DNA of 64,000 nucleotides. Origin: Novosphingobium sp. GTDB taxonomy: Bacteria; Pseudomonadota; Alphaproteobacteria; Sphingomonadales; Sphingomonadaceae. The translations under genes and the position numbers were made by a program. Below the pieces are notes generated by a model that searched no databases, was not told where the DNA came from, and was given only the letters and a program-made list of their open reading frames with translations. The DNA lies in NCBI GenBank assembly GCA_017744735.1, contig JAGIAR010000012.1:38691-102690 (forward strand), given 5' to 3'. Positions 18,082 to 25,687 of this stretch are shown here, piece after piece (positions within the stretch are counted from its first letter, which is position 1; each line of letters starts with the position of its first letter).

Positions 18082-18543
18082 CTAGGCCACCCGCTCCGCC
18101 GCCCGCACCGCGACCTCGCCGCTATCCTCGCCATCCCAGTAGTGGATGCGCCGGGCCTCGACCTCGATCAGGACCATGCCGGGCGTATCGATGCCCTGCT
18201 TGAACCAGCGGCCCATGCTGTCGTCCCAGTGTTTGGCGAACAGCAGCTTGTCCTTGATCAGCCGGGCATGGCCTTCGACATGGATGAACATGCCCGGCTT
18301 GCCGACGATGCCGAGCAGGCCGGCCTTGCCCTGATAGGTCAGGCCGACCGAGGGATCCTTCGCGAGGTCCTTTACCATCTGCGCATCGTCGAGCGTGAAG
18401 AACCAGCTGGTTCCCTCGTATTCGACCTCGCGGTTGTTGCTCATCGGCCGGCCGCCGATCGAACCGTCCGGCGCGCGGCTCACCAGCATGCAGAAATCGA
18501 TGTCCCGCATGGCGGCGGAAATGTCTGACAGGGTCTTGGTCAT
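18082..18543 (-). CDS. PNPOx-fold stress protein (general stress protein 26-like)
   Basis: The protein has 153 residues. It shows the split-barrel flavin-binding pattern of the pyridoxamine-phosphate-oxidase-like family: D-I-D-F-C-M-L-V-S, G-G-R-P-M-S-N-N-R-E, W-F-F-T-L-D-D-A-Q-M-V-K-D-L, and a C-terminal V-E-A-R-R-I-H-Y-W-D. Family members bind FMN or F420-like cofactors; their physiological reactions are mostly unknown. It lies 100 bp downstream of the MerR regulator on the same strand and may be its target or be cotranscribed. Confidence 0.85.
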   Translation of the reverse strand: MTKTLSDISAAMRDIDFCMLVSRAPDGSIGGRPMSNNREVEYEGTSWFFTLDDAQMVKDLAKDPSVGLTYQGKAGLLGIVGKPGMFIHVEGHARLIKDKLLFAKHWDDSMGRWFKQGIDTPGMVLIEVEARRIHYWDGEDSGEVAVRAAERVA

Positions 18544-18643
18544 GCGAATGCTCCTAAATGCGTTCGTATGACCAATCCCCCGGAGCGCCGCGCCGTTCCT
18601 GCGTTGCGGCAGAATGGGGCGGGAAGGCGTCGATCCGGCCTCG

Positions 18644-19402
18644 CTACGCCCTGCGCGCCTGCAGAGCTGCGCGCAGGAAACGATAGACCTCCGGATCGAA
18701 CGGAGCATGCACTTCTCCGCGATCGATCTTCTCCTGCACCGCCTTCGCTCCGTCGCGCATTCCCGGCACCGCGATTGCCGATCGCACCGGCTCGATCAGC
18801 GCCTGGTATTCGTCGATGAAGGGCTGCGCCGCCGGCCCGACGGGATCGAGCGGCAGCGCCGCCTTGATCCGATCGACCAGTGCCAGCAGCCGCTCCAGCT
18901 GCGCGCGCCGGTCGAAGCCTTCGGGCAATGCGGACTGCACCCGTTTCACCGCGTCGCGCTGCTGCTCGCTCATGTGGCCCGCGGCCGCTTCGAGCCATTT
19001 TTCCTTGGTCATTGTCGTTTCTCCCTGACGGATCAGCGAGCAGAAGGTCGCGACATCGATGGGCTCGCTACGGTCGATGCGGGACAGGATTGATTGGAGC
19101 AGGCCGCGCGAGGCGGCGATCTCGCGTTCGCGCTCGGCCAGCGCGGCGATCTGCGCCAGCACGAGGCCGCGCAGGTCGAGCGGGCGGCGCGACAGCAGCG
19201 GCTGGATCTGTGCGACGGTCAGACCGGCGCGCTTCAATGCCAGGATCTGGTGCAGCCGCTCGAGCTCGGACGGGCCGTAGCGTCGGCGCCCCGAGTAGGT
19301 GCGCAGCGGCGCGATCAGCCCGCGCGCCTCGTAGAAGCGCAGTGCGCGCGCGGTCAGGCCGGTGCGGCGGACAACTTCGGCGATGTCGAGCGAATCGGGC
19401 AT
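18644..19402 (-). CDS. MerR-family transcriptional regulator
   Basis: The protein has 252 residues. The N-terminal MerR winged helix is clear: D-I-A-E-V-V-R-R-T-G-L-T-A-R-A-L-R-F-Y-E-A-R-G-L-I and R-R-Y-G-P-S-E-L-E-R-L. A coiled-coil dimer helix follows (about 80-125) and then a helical C-terminal effector domain without the cysteine pairs of metal sensors, resembling TipAS-type drug-binding regulators. No Shine-Dalgarno is visible and the predicted -10 box is only 7 bp upstream of the ATG, so the transcript may be leaderless. The promoter carries a MerR-type elongated spacer. Confidence 0.9.
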   Translation of the reverse strand: MPDSLDIAEVVRRTGLTARALRFYEARGLIAPLRTYSGRRRYGPSELERLHQILALKRAGLTVAQIQPLLSRRPLDLRGLVLAQIAALAEREREIAASRGLLQSILSRIDRSEPIDVATFCSLIRQGETTMTKEKWLEAAAGHMSEQQRDAVKRVQSALPEGFDRRAQLERLLALVDRIKAALPLDPVGPAAQPFIDEYQALIEPVRSAIAVPGMRDGAKAVQEKIDRGEVHAPFDPEVYRFLRAALQARRA

Positions 19403-19408
19403 GCAGGG

Positions 19409-19439
19409 CTTATCGCACTTGACGCAGGGTCAAGTTCAA
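19409..19439 (-). promoter_or_regulatory. MerR-type promoter with 19-bp spacer and dyad
   Basis: On the minus strand TTGAAC (19434-19439) and GATAAG (19409-19414) are separated by 19 bp, the lengthened spacing typical of MerR-activated promoters. The spacer holds the 19-bp dyad ACTTGACGCAGGGTCAAGT (19417-19435, plus-strand reading) with perfect 7-bp arms. This is most simply an autoregulated promoter of the MerR gene that starts at 19402. Confidence 0.75.
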
Positions 19440-19445
19440 GCGGCT

Positions 19446-19883
19446 TCAGGCCCCAGGTACCCAGCCCTTCGGCGCGAGGGTGAAGCCGGCGAAGTCGAAC
19501 CCCGGCACCACCACGCAGCTCACCAGCGAATAGCCGAAGCTGCCGACCGGCGCAGGCTCGGCCGCCTGCCATTCGCCCGGTTGCACCACCTGCTGGACCG
19601 CATGCCCGCCAGGCACATCGCTGCCCATAAGCACCGTCCGCACCGGCCCGGTTTCGGTTGCGCTCAGCGAGAGGCGCAGCGGATCGCCTGCATGGAACAG
19701 CCAGATTTCGGCCGCATCGACCCGGTGCCAGTGGCTGCGCTGGCCTGCTTCGAGCAGGAAGTGGATCGCGGTGCCGCCCGCGCGCTCGCCCGGCGGGGCC
19801 TGCGCTCGCCAGGTCTCGCGATACCACCCGCCTTCGGGGTGGGGTTGGAGCTTGAGTTGCTCGATCAGATAAGGGGCGCTCAA
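19446..19883 (-). CDS. DUF985 cupin-superfamily protein
   Basis: The protein has 145 residues. The diagnostic N-terminal L-Q-P-H-P-E-G-G-W-Y-R-E-T-W-R is followed by T-A-I-H-F-L-L-E-A-G-Q-R-S-H-W-H-R-V-D-A-A-E and V-V-Q-P-G-E-W-Q-A-A. This is the DUF985 family (yeast YML079w fold), a cupin that binds small ligands; the enzymatic role is unsettled. The gene ends close to the MerR promoter, so MerR and DUF985 are arranged in tandem on the minus strand. Its upstream side is bounded by a palindromic repeat. Confidence 0.9.
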   Translation of the reverse strand: MSAPYLIEQLKLQPHPEGGWYRETWRAQAPPGERAGGTAIHFLLEAGQRSHWHRVDAAEIWLFHAGDPLRLSLSATETGPVRTVLMGSDVPGGHAVQQVVQPGEWQAAEPAPVGSFGYSLVSCVVVPGFDFAGFTLAPKGWVPGA

Positions 19884-19884
19884 A

Positions 19885-20051
19885 TTCTTCTCCCGTTGAC
19901 GGGAGAAGGATACGCAGGCTTGCGGCTTTGCCGCTAGCCGAAGTTGGATGAGGGTTGGTTTGCTTTGAAAACGAGGCAGCCCTCATCCAGGTTCCGCTAA
20001 CTCGCTGCGCGAGCAAGCTTCACCATCCTTCTCCCGTCAACGGGAGAAGAA
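19885..20051. repeat. 167-bp palindromic intergenic repeat (CTTCTCCCG type)
   Basis: Both ends are mini-hairpins. The left is CTTCTCCCGTTGACGGGAGAAG (19888-19909) and the right is CTTCTCCCGTCAACGGGAGAAG (20028-20049). The interior is itself inverted, with GTTGGATGAGGG against CCCTCATCC. The internal block ATACGCAGGCTTG...CTAGCCGAAGTTGGA also occurs in the repeats at 21719-21842 and 35252-35370, so they are one family. It separates divergent genes. Confidence 0.75.
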
Positions 20052-20088
20052 TTGTCCGGCCCGCATCTTTCCTGATACCACGCGCAGC

Positions 20089-20496
20089 ATGATCACCCTC
20101 ACCTGCCTTTGCGGCCAAGTCCGCCTCGAAACCGGACGTCCCGATTACATCAACGAATGCAATTGCACTCTGTGCCGCAAGTCCGGCGCGCGCTGGGCCT
20201 ATTTCGATCCCGCCACGGTGACAGTCGAAGGCGTGACGAAGGGCTATTCGCGCGCCGACAAGGCCGAGCCGGGCGCCGAGGTGCAATCCTGCCCCGAGTG
20301 CGGCGCGACCACCCATTTCGTGCTCACGCCCGCGATGGTGGCGAAGCACGGCAACACGCTGATGGGGGTCAACATGCTGCTGGCGGACGAGGCCGATCTC
20401 GCCGGGGTCGAACTGCGTTTTCCGGACGGTGCGGCGTGGGACGGGGCGGGCGCCTTCACCTATGTGCGCGAGGCGCGGGTGATCGGGGAGGGTTAG
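20089..20496 (+). CDS. GFA (glutathione-dependent formaldehyde-activating)-family protein
   Basis: The protein has 135 residues. Zinc-binding cysteines are arranged as in the GFA/CENP-V fold: C-L-C-G-Q-V-R at the N-terminus, C-N-C-T-L-C-R-K-S-G, and C-P-E-C-G-A in the second half. GFA proteins are named after a Paracoccus enzyme, but most homologues, including this one, have no proven link to formaldehyde. The stop codon overlaps that of the convergent gene 20493-20885. Confidence 0.88.
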   Translation: MITLTCLCGQVRLETGRPDYINECNCTLCRKSGARWAYFDPATVTVEGVTKGYSRADKAEPGAEVQSCPECGATTHFVLTPAMVAKHGNTLMGVNMLLADEADLAGVELRFPDGAAWDGAGAFTYVREARVIGEG

Positions 20497-20885
20497 TCCG
20501 TGACCCTAAACGGATGGTCGGGGTTCTCGCGGATGAAGGCCTCAACCTCCCGAAACCGCTCGGGATAAGGCTCGATCCGACGCCAACTCTCATGGCTGGG
20601 GAAACGAAAACCGGCCCTCCAGAGGGCCTCGACCTTCTTCCATTGTTCTAGGTCCGATTTCTTCGGAGCCTTGAAGCCGCGGCCCATCCTGCTGAGTTCG
20701 CTGCGGCATTGTGGGCATATCGCGGCCTGTTTGTCAGCCAGCTTCCAAGATTTTCGGCATTCGAAACAGGCGTGAGCGACCAGATAGGTCGGTCCGCCGA
20801 CCGGCGTTGGCAGTTCCGAGATGACGCGATTGCCGATCGCTTTGCGCAATTCCATGCGCGCCGCCTGCGCCGGTGATTTTTCCAT
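20493..20885 (-). CDS. zinc-ribbon-containing hypothetical protein
   Basis: The protein has 130 residues. A zinc ribbon is visible as C-F-E-C-R-K-S-W (about residues 40-47) and C-P-Q-C-R-S-E-L (about 57-64), followed by K-A-P-K-K and a tryptophan-rich C-terminal half (L-E-Q-W-K-K-V-E-A-L-W-R-A-G-F-R-F). I chose ATG 20885; an in-frame TTG at 20903 would add six residues. The paired cysteines suggest nucleic-acid or protein binding. I do not recognise a named family. Confidence 0.7.
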   Translation of the reverse strand: MEKSPAQAARMELRKAIGNRVISELPTPVGGPTYLVAHACFECRKSWKLADKQAAICPQCRSELSRMGRGFKAPKKSDLEQWKKVEALWRAGFRFPSHESWRRIEPYPERFREVEAFIRENPDHPFRVTD

Positions 20886-20976
20886 CAAGCGAGAATGCAG
20901 CAATCTTGGTTTGTCTGCAATTTATCGCTCACGAAGAAACTAGCCACGCCATTTCCCTCATGCCACCATCCGCCCC

Positions 20977-21714
20977 ATGACAATCCGAACCGGCATCGGC
21001 GGCTGGGTCTACGAGCCCTGGCGCGAGACCTTCTATCCCAAGGGCACCAAGCAGGCGGACGAGCTGGCCTATGCCTCGCGCCAGGTCCGCGCGATCGAGA
21101 TCAACGCGACCTTCTACAGCCGCCAGAAGCCCGAGAGCTTTGCGAAGTGGCGCGACGCGACACCCGAGGGCTTCGTGTTCGCGCTCAAGGGCTCGCGCTT
21201 CGTCAGCAACCGCCGCAATCTGGCCGAAGCGGGCGAGGGGGTGCAGAACTTCGTCGCGCAGGGGCTGACCGAACTGGGCGACAAGCTCGGCCCGATCTTC
21301 TGGCAGCTTGCGAAGACCAAGACATTCGACGCGGAGGAAATAGCCGCCTTCTTTGCGCTTCTGCCGCGGGAGCATGACGGCCTCGGGCTGCGCCATGCGA
21401 TCGAGGTCGGGCATGACAGCTTCGCCTGCGCCGAGTTCACGGAGCTGGCGCAAAAGGCCGGGGTTGCGATCGTCTATTCCGAGGAGGAAGCGCGCCCGGC
21501 GATCGACGCGAACACAGCCGGCTTCCGCTATGCCCGCTTGCAGGGGATGCAGTCGGAGATCGAGACCGGCTATCCGGACGAAGACCTCGACCGCCTCGCC
21601 GCGCTCTGCCGTCGCTGGGATAGCGAGGGTTCCGACGTGTTCTGTTTCCTGATCAACGGTGCGAAGGAAAGAGCACCCGCTGCGGCGATGGCTTTGGCCG
21701 AGCGGCTATTCTGA
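20977..21714 (+). CDS. DUF72 (YecE-like) TIM-barrel protein
   Basis: The protein has 245 residues. DUF72 markers are T-G-I-G-G-W-V-Y-E-P-W-R-E-T-F-Y-P at the N-terminus, the strand/helix block I-E-I-N-A-T-F-Y-S, and F-A-L-K-G-S-R-F-V-S at the third strand. It is slightly shorter than some homologues but has no visible gap. The family adopts a TIM barrel; its biochemical role is not established. A repeat of the CTCTCC type begins just after the stop. Confidence 0.88.
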   Translation: MTIRTGIGGWVYEPWRETFYPKGTKQADELAYASRQVRAIEINATFYSRQKPESFAKWRDATPEGFVFALKGSRFVSNRRNLAEAGEGVQNFVAQGLTELGDKLGPIFWQLAKTKTFDAEEIAAFFALLPREHDGLGLRHAIEVGHDSFACAEFTELAQKAGVAIVYSEEEARPAIDANTAGFRYARLQGMQSEIETGYPDEDLDRLAALCRRWDSEGSDVFCFLINGAKERAPAAAMALAERLF

Positions 21715-21718
21715 CAGC

Positions 21719-21842
21719 TCCCCTCGCCAAGCTTCGCTAGCCGCCGATGCGGCAAGCTGCGCTATCCTCTCCCCTCGCCGAGGGGAGAGGATACGGAGGC
21801 TTGGCGATCTATCGCCTAGCCGGAGTTGGAGAGGGGTGCTCC
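21719..21842. repeat. palindromic intergenic repeat (CTCTCCCC type)
   Basis: The central perfect hairpin TATCCTCTCCCCTCGCCGAG and its complement (about 21769-21799) is flanked by inverted outer arms (CTCCCCTC...GAGAGGGG). The block GGATACGGAGGCTTGGCGAT...CTAGCCGGAGTTGGAGAGGGG is shared, in opposite orientation, with the repeat inside the his cluster (35252-35370). Confidence 0.75.
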
Positions 21843-21862
21843 GGCAACGTTACCTGAACAGC

Positions 21863-21890
21863 AAAACGCCGCCCCCTGAGGAGCGGCGCC
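21863..21890 (-). terminator. Rho-independent terminator of the CsbD gene
   Basis: On the minus strand a GC-rich hairpin, CGCCGCTCC with loop TCAG and GGGGGCGGCG, is followed directly by TTTT. It lies about 20 bp beyond the stop of the CsbD-like gene (21913-22092). Confidence 0.8.
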
Positions 21891-21912
21891 TGCTTGTTAG
21901 CGGAAGCTTCGC

Positions 21913-22092
21913 TTACTTCGCGCCGGTGCCGACCGGGGCGGTCTTCGGCGCCTTGCCGTCTTCGACCCGGCCTTCGTTGCGCAGCTCGCGGCCTTCCTCG
22001 GCCTTGCGCTGGCTCTCGACCGACTTGCCGTGCTCGTTCATTTCTTCCTTCACGTAGCCGGCCGCTTCCTTGATCTTGCCTTCGACGCTCAT
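21913..22092 (-). CDS. CsbD-family small stress protein
   Basis: The protein has 59 residues and is highly charged. It begins M-S-V-E-G-K-I-K-E-A-A-G-Y-V-K-E-E, the CsbD signature, and continues with E-S-Q-R-K-A-E-E-G-R-E-L-R-N-E-G. The start follows AGGAGAA at good spacing and the gene ends with a clear terminator, so it is a small independent transcription unit. CsbD proteins are abundant under general stress in Bacillus and many Proteobacteria; the molecular role is unknown. Confidence 0.88.
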   Translation of the reverse strand: MSVEGKIKEAAGYVKEEMNEHGKSVESQRKAEEGRELRNEGRVEDGKAPKTAPVGTGAK

Positions 22093-22246
22093 GACATTTC
22101 TCCTGAGTTTGCGGGTCTCACGTCCTTGCCGATCAAACGGCCGGCAGCGGGAGCCGTTCCTGCGGTTCGTCGCAGAAATGCGCGGTATCCCGCTTGCCAA
22201 TGCTGCAGTGCATGATAGCCTGCTGCGCTGCAACACGGAGGCGCGG

Positions 22247-23020
22247 GTGGCGGGTGCGAGCGCAGGGGAGGCTTCGGAGCTCAAGGCCGGCGGCGGCCAT
22301 CGCCTGTGGGTGCGGCTGACCCACTGGACCATCGCCGGCGCGGTGCTGACGCTGATCTATTCGGGCGTCGCGATCCTGATGGTCCATCCGAAGCTCTATT
22401 GGGGCATGGCGGGCAACGACCTGATGACGCCGCTGTTCGAGATCCCGATCGGCCCGAACTACCGCCAGGGAAGCTTCGGCCCGGCGGAGCCGTTCTTCGC
22501 GGCGGCTGGCGGCCCGGTCACCGCGGACCGGCTGGTCGAGCCGTGGAACCAGAACGGCTGGGCGCGCAGCCTGCATTTCCTCGCCGCGTGGTTCTTCCTG
22601 CTCGGGATCGCGGCCTATTGGCTGGCGGGCCTGTTCACCGGCCATCTGCGCCGCAATCTGCTGCCGCGCAGGAACGAGCTGGGCGGGCGCAATCTGTGGG
22701 CGGATGTGAAGGCGCACCTCCGCTTCCCCATGCCGATCGCCCGGGTCGGTCCGCCCTATGCGATCCTGCAGAAGATTTCCTATGCGCTGGTCGCGCTGGC
22801 GCTGCCGCTGATGTTCCTCACCGGGATCACCATGTCGCCCGCGATCACCACCGACTACCCGGTTCTGCTCGACCTCTTCGGCGGCACGCAGTCGGCGCGC
22901 ACGATCCATTTCTTCACCTTCGCCTTCCTCGCGCTGTTCCTGCTGGTCCATCTGGCGATGATCCTGCTCACCGGCCCGCTGCGGCAATTGCGGGCGATGG
23001 TGCTGGGAGGCGCGGAATGA
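22247..23020 (+). CDS. di-haem cytochrome b561-type membrane subunit
   Basis: The protein has 257 residues. Four to five transmembrane segments carry candidate haem-ligand histidines (G-G-H-R-L-W-V-R-L-T-H-W near the start, S-L-H-F-L-A-A-W, R-T-I-H-F-F, L-V-H-L-A-M-I), typical of the Ni/Fe-hydrogenase, formate or thiosulfate reductase cytochrome b family. The GTG start is chosen because GGAGG at 22237-22241 is well spaced; open frame continues upstream without similarity. It overlaps the molybdenum oxidoreductase gene by ATGA, so the two form an electron-transfer pair. Confidence 0.88.
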   Translation: MAGASAGEASELKAGGGHRLWVRLTHWTIAGAVLTLIYSGVAILMVHPKLYWGMAGNDLMTPLFEIPIGPNYRQGSFGPAEPFFAAAGGPVTADRLVEPWNQNGWARSLHFLAAWFFLLGIAAYWLAGLFTGHLRRNLLPRRNELGGRNLWADVKAHLRFPMPIARVGPPYAILQKISYALVALALPLMFLTGITMSPAITTDYPVLLDLFGGTQSARTIHFFTFAFLALFLLVHLAMILLTGPLRQLRAMVLGGAE

Positions 23021-23748
23021 GCGGGTTCCGGCTCTCGCGCCGCGCGCTGATCGGCGGGCTCGCTTCGGGCGGGGGAATGCTGCTGTCGGGCTGCAACGAG
23101 CAATCGCCCACCTACGGCAGCATCCTGCGGATGGGCGACAATTTCACCTACGATGCGCAGCGCCTGCTGCTCTCGCACGGCAAGCTCGTGCGCGAATACG
23201 ACCGCTCGCAGATCTCCTCGATGCCGGCTACCGGCATGGTCGATCCGGGCAAGATCGAGGGCGGCGAGGCCTATGCGGCGTTGCGGAAAGGCGGGTTCGA
23301 GGATTGGCGGATCGAGGTCGGCGGCAGAGTCGCACGGCCGGGCAGCTTTTCGCTCGCCGATCTCAAGCGGATGCAGTCGCGCACCCAGATCACCCGCCAC
23401 ATGTGCGAGGAAGGCTGGAGCGCAATCGCGGAATGGACCGGAGTGGCGCTGCCGGTGTTGCTCGCCGCGGTCGGCGTGGCGTCCAGCGCGCGGTTCGTGC
23501 AGTTTCACAGCTTCGACGGGTGGCAGGACCAGATCGACATGGTCGATGCGCTCCATCCGCAAACCCTGCTCGCCTACGGCATGAACGGGCGCGACCTGCC
23601 GATCGGGCACGGTGCGCCGCTGCGCCTCAGGGTCGAGCGCCAGATCGGCTACCGCAGCATGAAATTCCTCAAGCGGATCGTCGTCGCCGACCACTTCGAT
23701 ACCTTCGGCGCGACCTCGCGCGGCTGGGCCTGGCACACCGGAATCTGA
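23017..23748 (+). CDS. sulfite-oxidase-fold molybdopterin oxidoreductase
   Basis: The protein has 243 residues. The N-terminus carries a Tat-like twin arginine (L-S-R-R-A-L-I-G-G-L) and a possible lipobox L-L-S-G-C26. The molybdopterin domain follows, with the cofactor cysteine in T-R-H-M-C130-E-E-G-W-S and the conserved V-Q-F-H-S-F-D-G-W-Q-D segment. It resembles MsrP/YedY-type catalytic subunits but is paired with a b561-type cytochrome rather than MsrQ. ATGA overlap with that cytochrome gene implies a membrane-bound periplasmic complex. The substrate is unknown. Confidence 0.88.
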   Translation: MSGFRLSRRALIGGLASGGGMLLSGCNEQSPTYGSILRMGDNFTYDAQRLLLSHGKLVREYDRSQISSMPATGMVDPGKIEGGEAYAALRKGGFEDWRIEVGGRVARPGSFSLADLKRMQSRTQITRHMCEEGWSAIAEWTGVALPVLLAAVGVASSARFVQFHSFDGWQDQIDMVDALHPQTLLAYGMNGRDLPIGHGAPLRLRVERQIGYRSMKFLKRIVVADHFDTFGATSRGWAWHTGI

Positions 23749-23772
23749 CCCCCCTCTCAAGGAGCATCTACC

Positions 23773-24378
23773 ATGAAATTGAGGATCGCGGGCGCATGCC
23801 TCGCACTAGCGGCGATTACGCTGGCCGGGGCTCCGGCCTCGGCGGACACGCCCGGGGCCCCGGCGCCCGCCGCCAGGCCGCCGCTGGTCGCGGCCGACTT
23901 CGTCGTTCCGACCGCGATCGACGGGCCGGGCTTCAAGCTGGTGCCGTTCAGCCCGGCCTTGGCCAAGATCGACTACGCCGCCTACATGTCGTCGATCGAG
24001 CATTTGCAGACGACCTTCAGCCGCACCACCGAATGGCCGCGCGAAGGGATTACCGACGCGGATGCGATCAAGGATATGGAAGGCGAGCAGGCACGCTTCG
24101 TAGCCCGCAAGGCCTTCGACTATTCGGTCCAGACGCCCGACGGCAGCCGCGAGCTCGGCAGCGTCTACATCACCCCCAGCCCGGTCGCCGGCTATGACGC
24201 GGTGGTCCGCCTGTGGGTGACCAAGGCCGATTACGACCGTGGCTTCGACGCCGAGCTGTACCAGTGGGTGCAGGAGTGGGTGAAGAAGGACTGGCCCTTC
24301 GCGAAGGTCGCCTATCCGGGCCGCGCGATCGACTGGGCGACCTGGGACGCGCTGGTTCCGCCGCGCAAGGGAGGGTGA
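23773..24378 (+). CDS. exported protein of unknown function
   Basis: The protein has 201 residues. A signal peptide (M-K-L-R-I-A-G-A-C-L-A-L-A-A-I-T-L, cleavage near A-S-A-D) is followed by a proline/alanine segment and a mixed alpha/beta domain with T-E-W-P-R-E-G-I-T and a C-terminal aromatic part (Y-Q-W-V-Q-E-W-V-K-K-D-W-P-F). It lies 24 bp after the molybdenum oxidoreductase gene on the same strand, so it is probably the last gene of that operon, before a strong terminator. I do not recognise a family. Confidence 0.65.
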   Translation: MKLRIAGACLALAAITLAGAPASADTPGAPAPAARPPLVAADFVVPTAIDGPGFKLVPFSPALAKIDYAAYMSSIEHLQTTFSRTTEWPREGITDADAIKDMEGEQARFVARKAFDYSVQTPDGSRELGSVYITPSPVAGYDAVVRLWVTKADYDRGFDAELYQWVQEWVKKDWPFAKVAYPGRAIDWATWDALVPPRKGG

Positions 24379-24401
24379 ATTCGCCGATCCCGAAACGAAA
24401 A

Positions 24402-24424
24402 GGGGCGGGCCTCGGGCCCGCCCC
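24402..24424. terminator. bidirectional GC-rich terminator hairpin
   Basis: Perfect 10-bp arms GGGGCGGGCC and GGCCCGCCCC with a 3-nt loop lie between the convergent genes 23773-24378 and 24449-25339. On the minus strand the stem is followed by TTTTCG, so it can act for the OmpA-type gene; on the plus strand the U-tract is weak. Confidence 0.75.
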
Positions 24425-24448
24425 AAATCGTTCGGCTGGCGAAGAAGC

Positions 24449-25339
24449 TCAGCTGCCGTCGGCGATGCCGTCGACGGCCTTGCTGACCAGCACGTTCACC
24501 GCGACGCGGCGGTTCTGCGCCTTGCCTTCCTCGGTGCTGTTGTCGGCCAGCGGGTCGGCGGTGGCCATGCCCGTCGGCGTCAGCATGCGGTAGGGCTTCC
24601 AGCCGCAGGCCTGCTGGAGATAGTGCACCACGGTGGTCGCGCGCTTCTCGCTGAGCTCCTGGTTGATCTCGTCGCTCCCGGTCGAGTCGGTGTAGCCGAC
24701 CACCAGCAGCAGCGCGTTGTCCATGCCAGAAGCCTGGTTCGAAATCGCGCAGAGATCGCCCTTGGCGTTGGCCGAGAGCGCGGCCTTGCCGGTGTCGAAA
24801 TTGACGTTGGTGGTGGCCTTGATGTTGTACTGGTCGATATCGCCCACCCGGCCGCGCAAGGCTTCGGTCGCCGCGGTCTGCTCGGCAAAGCCCTGTTCGG
24901 TGCCGGTGCGGATCATCGAGGCGAACTTGAGGTCCTTGCTCTTGAGGTCGATCTGGCTGGCGTAGAGCCCGCCGTCCCACTGCAGCGTGGCGATCGTCAC
25001 CGGCAGGCCGTTGAGCAGCGAATCCGTCGCCAGCTTGTCGCGGTCGAGGCCCAGGAAGCCGCCGCTCGAGCGCACCTTGGTGTCGTCGCCGATCGCAATC
25101 GTCTTGCGGCTGCCGTCGGTGGTCGCGACCTGGATCATGTCGCCCTTGCGCGCGGCGATCACGCCTTCGATCTTCGGGCCGGCGGTCATCGTCGCGCGAT
25201 CGGGAATGCGTTCGCCGTACACGGTGGTCAGCACTCCGTTGGCGGGCGCGGTATCGGACTGCGCGTAGAGGCCCGAGGCCGGAACCGCCAGCGCGGCGAG
25301 CAGGAACAGGGCTCCCGAATTCTTGGAAACAGCTTTCAT
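24449..25339 (-). CDS. OmpA-family peptidoglycan-associated protein
   Basis: The protein has 296 residues. A signal peptide ends near G-L-Y-A-Q. The N-terminal domain (about 30-170) is of the DUF5666-like beta type (V-I-A-A-R-K-G-D-M-I-Q-V-A-T). The C-terminal OmpA-like domain has the expected N-V-N-F-D-T-G-K, V-V-G-Y-T-D-S-T-G-S-D-E-I-N-Q-E-L-S-E-K-R-A and N-R-R-V-A-V-N-V, which bind diaminopimelate in peptidoglycan. ATG 25339 is preferred over 25345 because GAGGAG is then 7 nt away instead of 1. Confidence 0.88.
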   Translation of the reverse strand: MKAVSKNSGALFLLAALAVPASGLYAQSDTAPANGVLTTVYGERIPDRATMTAGPKIEGVIAARKGDMIQVATTDGSRKTIAIGDDTKVRSSGGFLGLDRDKLATDSLLNGLPVTIATLQWDGGLYASQIDLKSKDLKFASMIRTGTEQGFAEQTAATEALRGRVGDIDQYNIKATTNVNFDTGKAALSANAKGDLCAISNQASGMDNALLLVVGYTDSTGSDEINQELSEKRATTVVHYLQQACGWKPYRMLTPTGMATADPLADNSTEEGKAQNRRVAVNVLVSKAVDGIADGS

Positions 25340-25345
25340 TGGCAT

Positions 25346-25687
25346 ACTCCTCGTAGGTATCGCCGGTCGCCCCTGAGTTACACGGCTTGAATGCCCCATA
25401 TGGATGTCGTCTCTGCAGGCGGAGTTCGTGACTCCGGTTTTTGGACTTTCCGCATACGCGACTGTCCGGGCACGGTTCCAGCCATGCCTCTCGCGAGGGC
25501 CCAATGTGTGGACGACGCGGGCGGAGCTTGCGGTGAACCGATGCGCGGCTCGCCGCGCGCAGGTGCTGCCCTGCCGCTCGCGGCGGCGCCGAACCGGACT
25601 CTGGGGGGGCGCATCACCGGGCTTTTCCTGCGGGCCGCAAGCTTGCTAGAGACGGTGCGTCGCCTCCTCCTGCCGATCGAGACCTCT
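25346..25687. other. 342-bp divergent intergenic region
   Basis: This lies between the divergent OmpA-type and dipeptidase genes and must hold both promoters. An open frame continues upstream of the dipeptidase start to 25391, but without similarity to the enzyme and ahead of its signal peptide. I see no clear palindrome, RNA or repeat. Confidence 0.5.
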
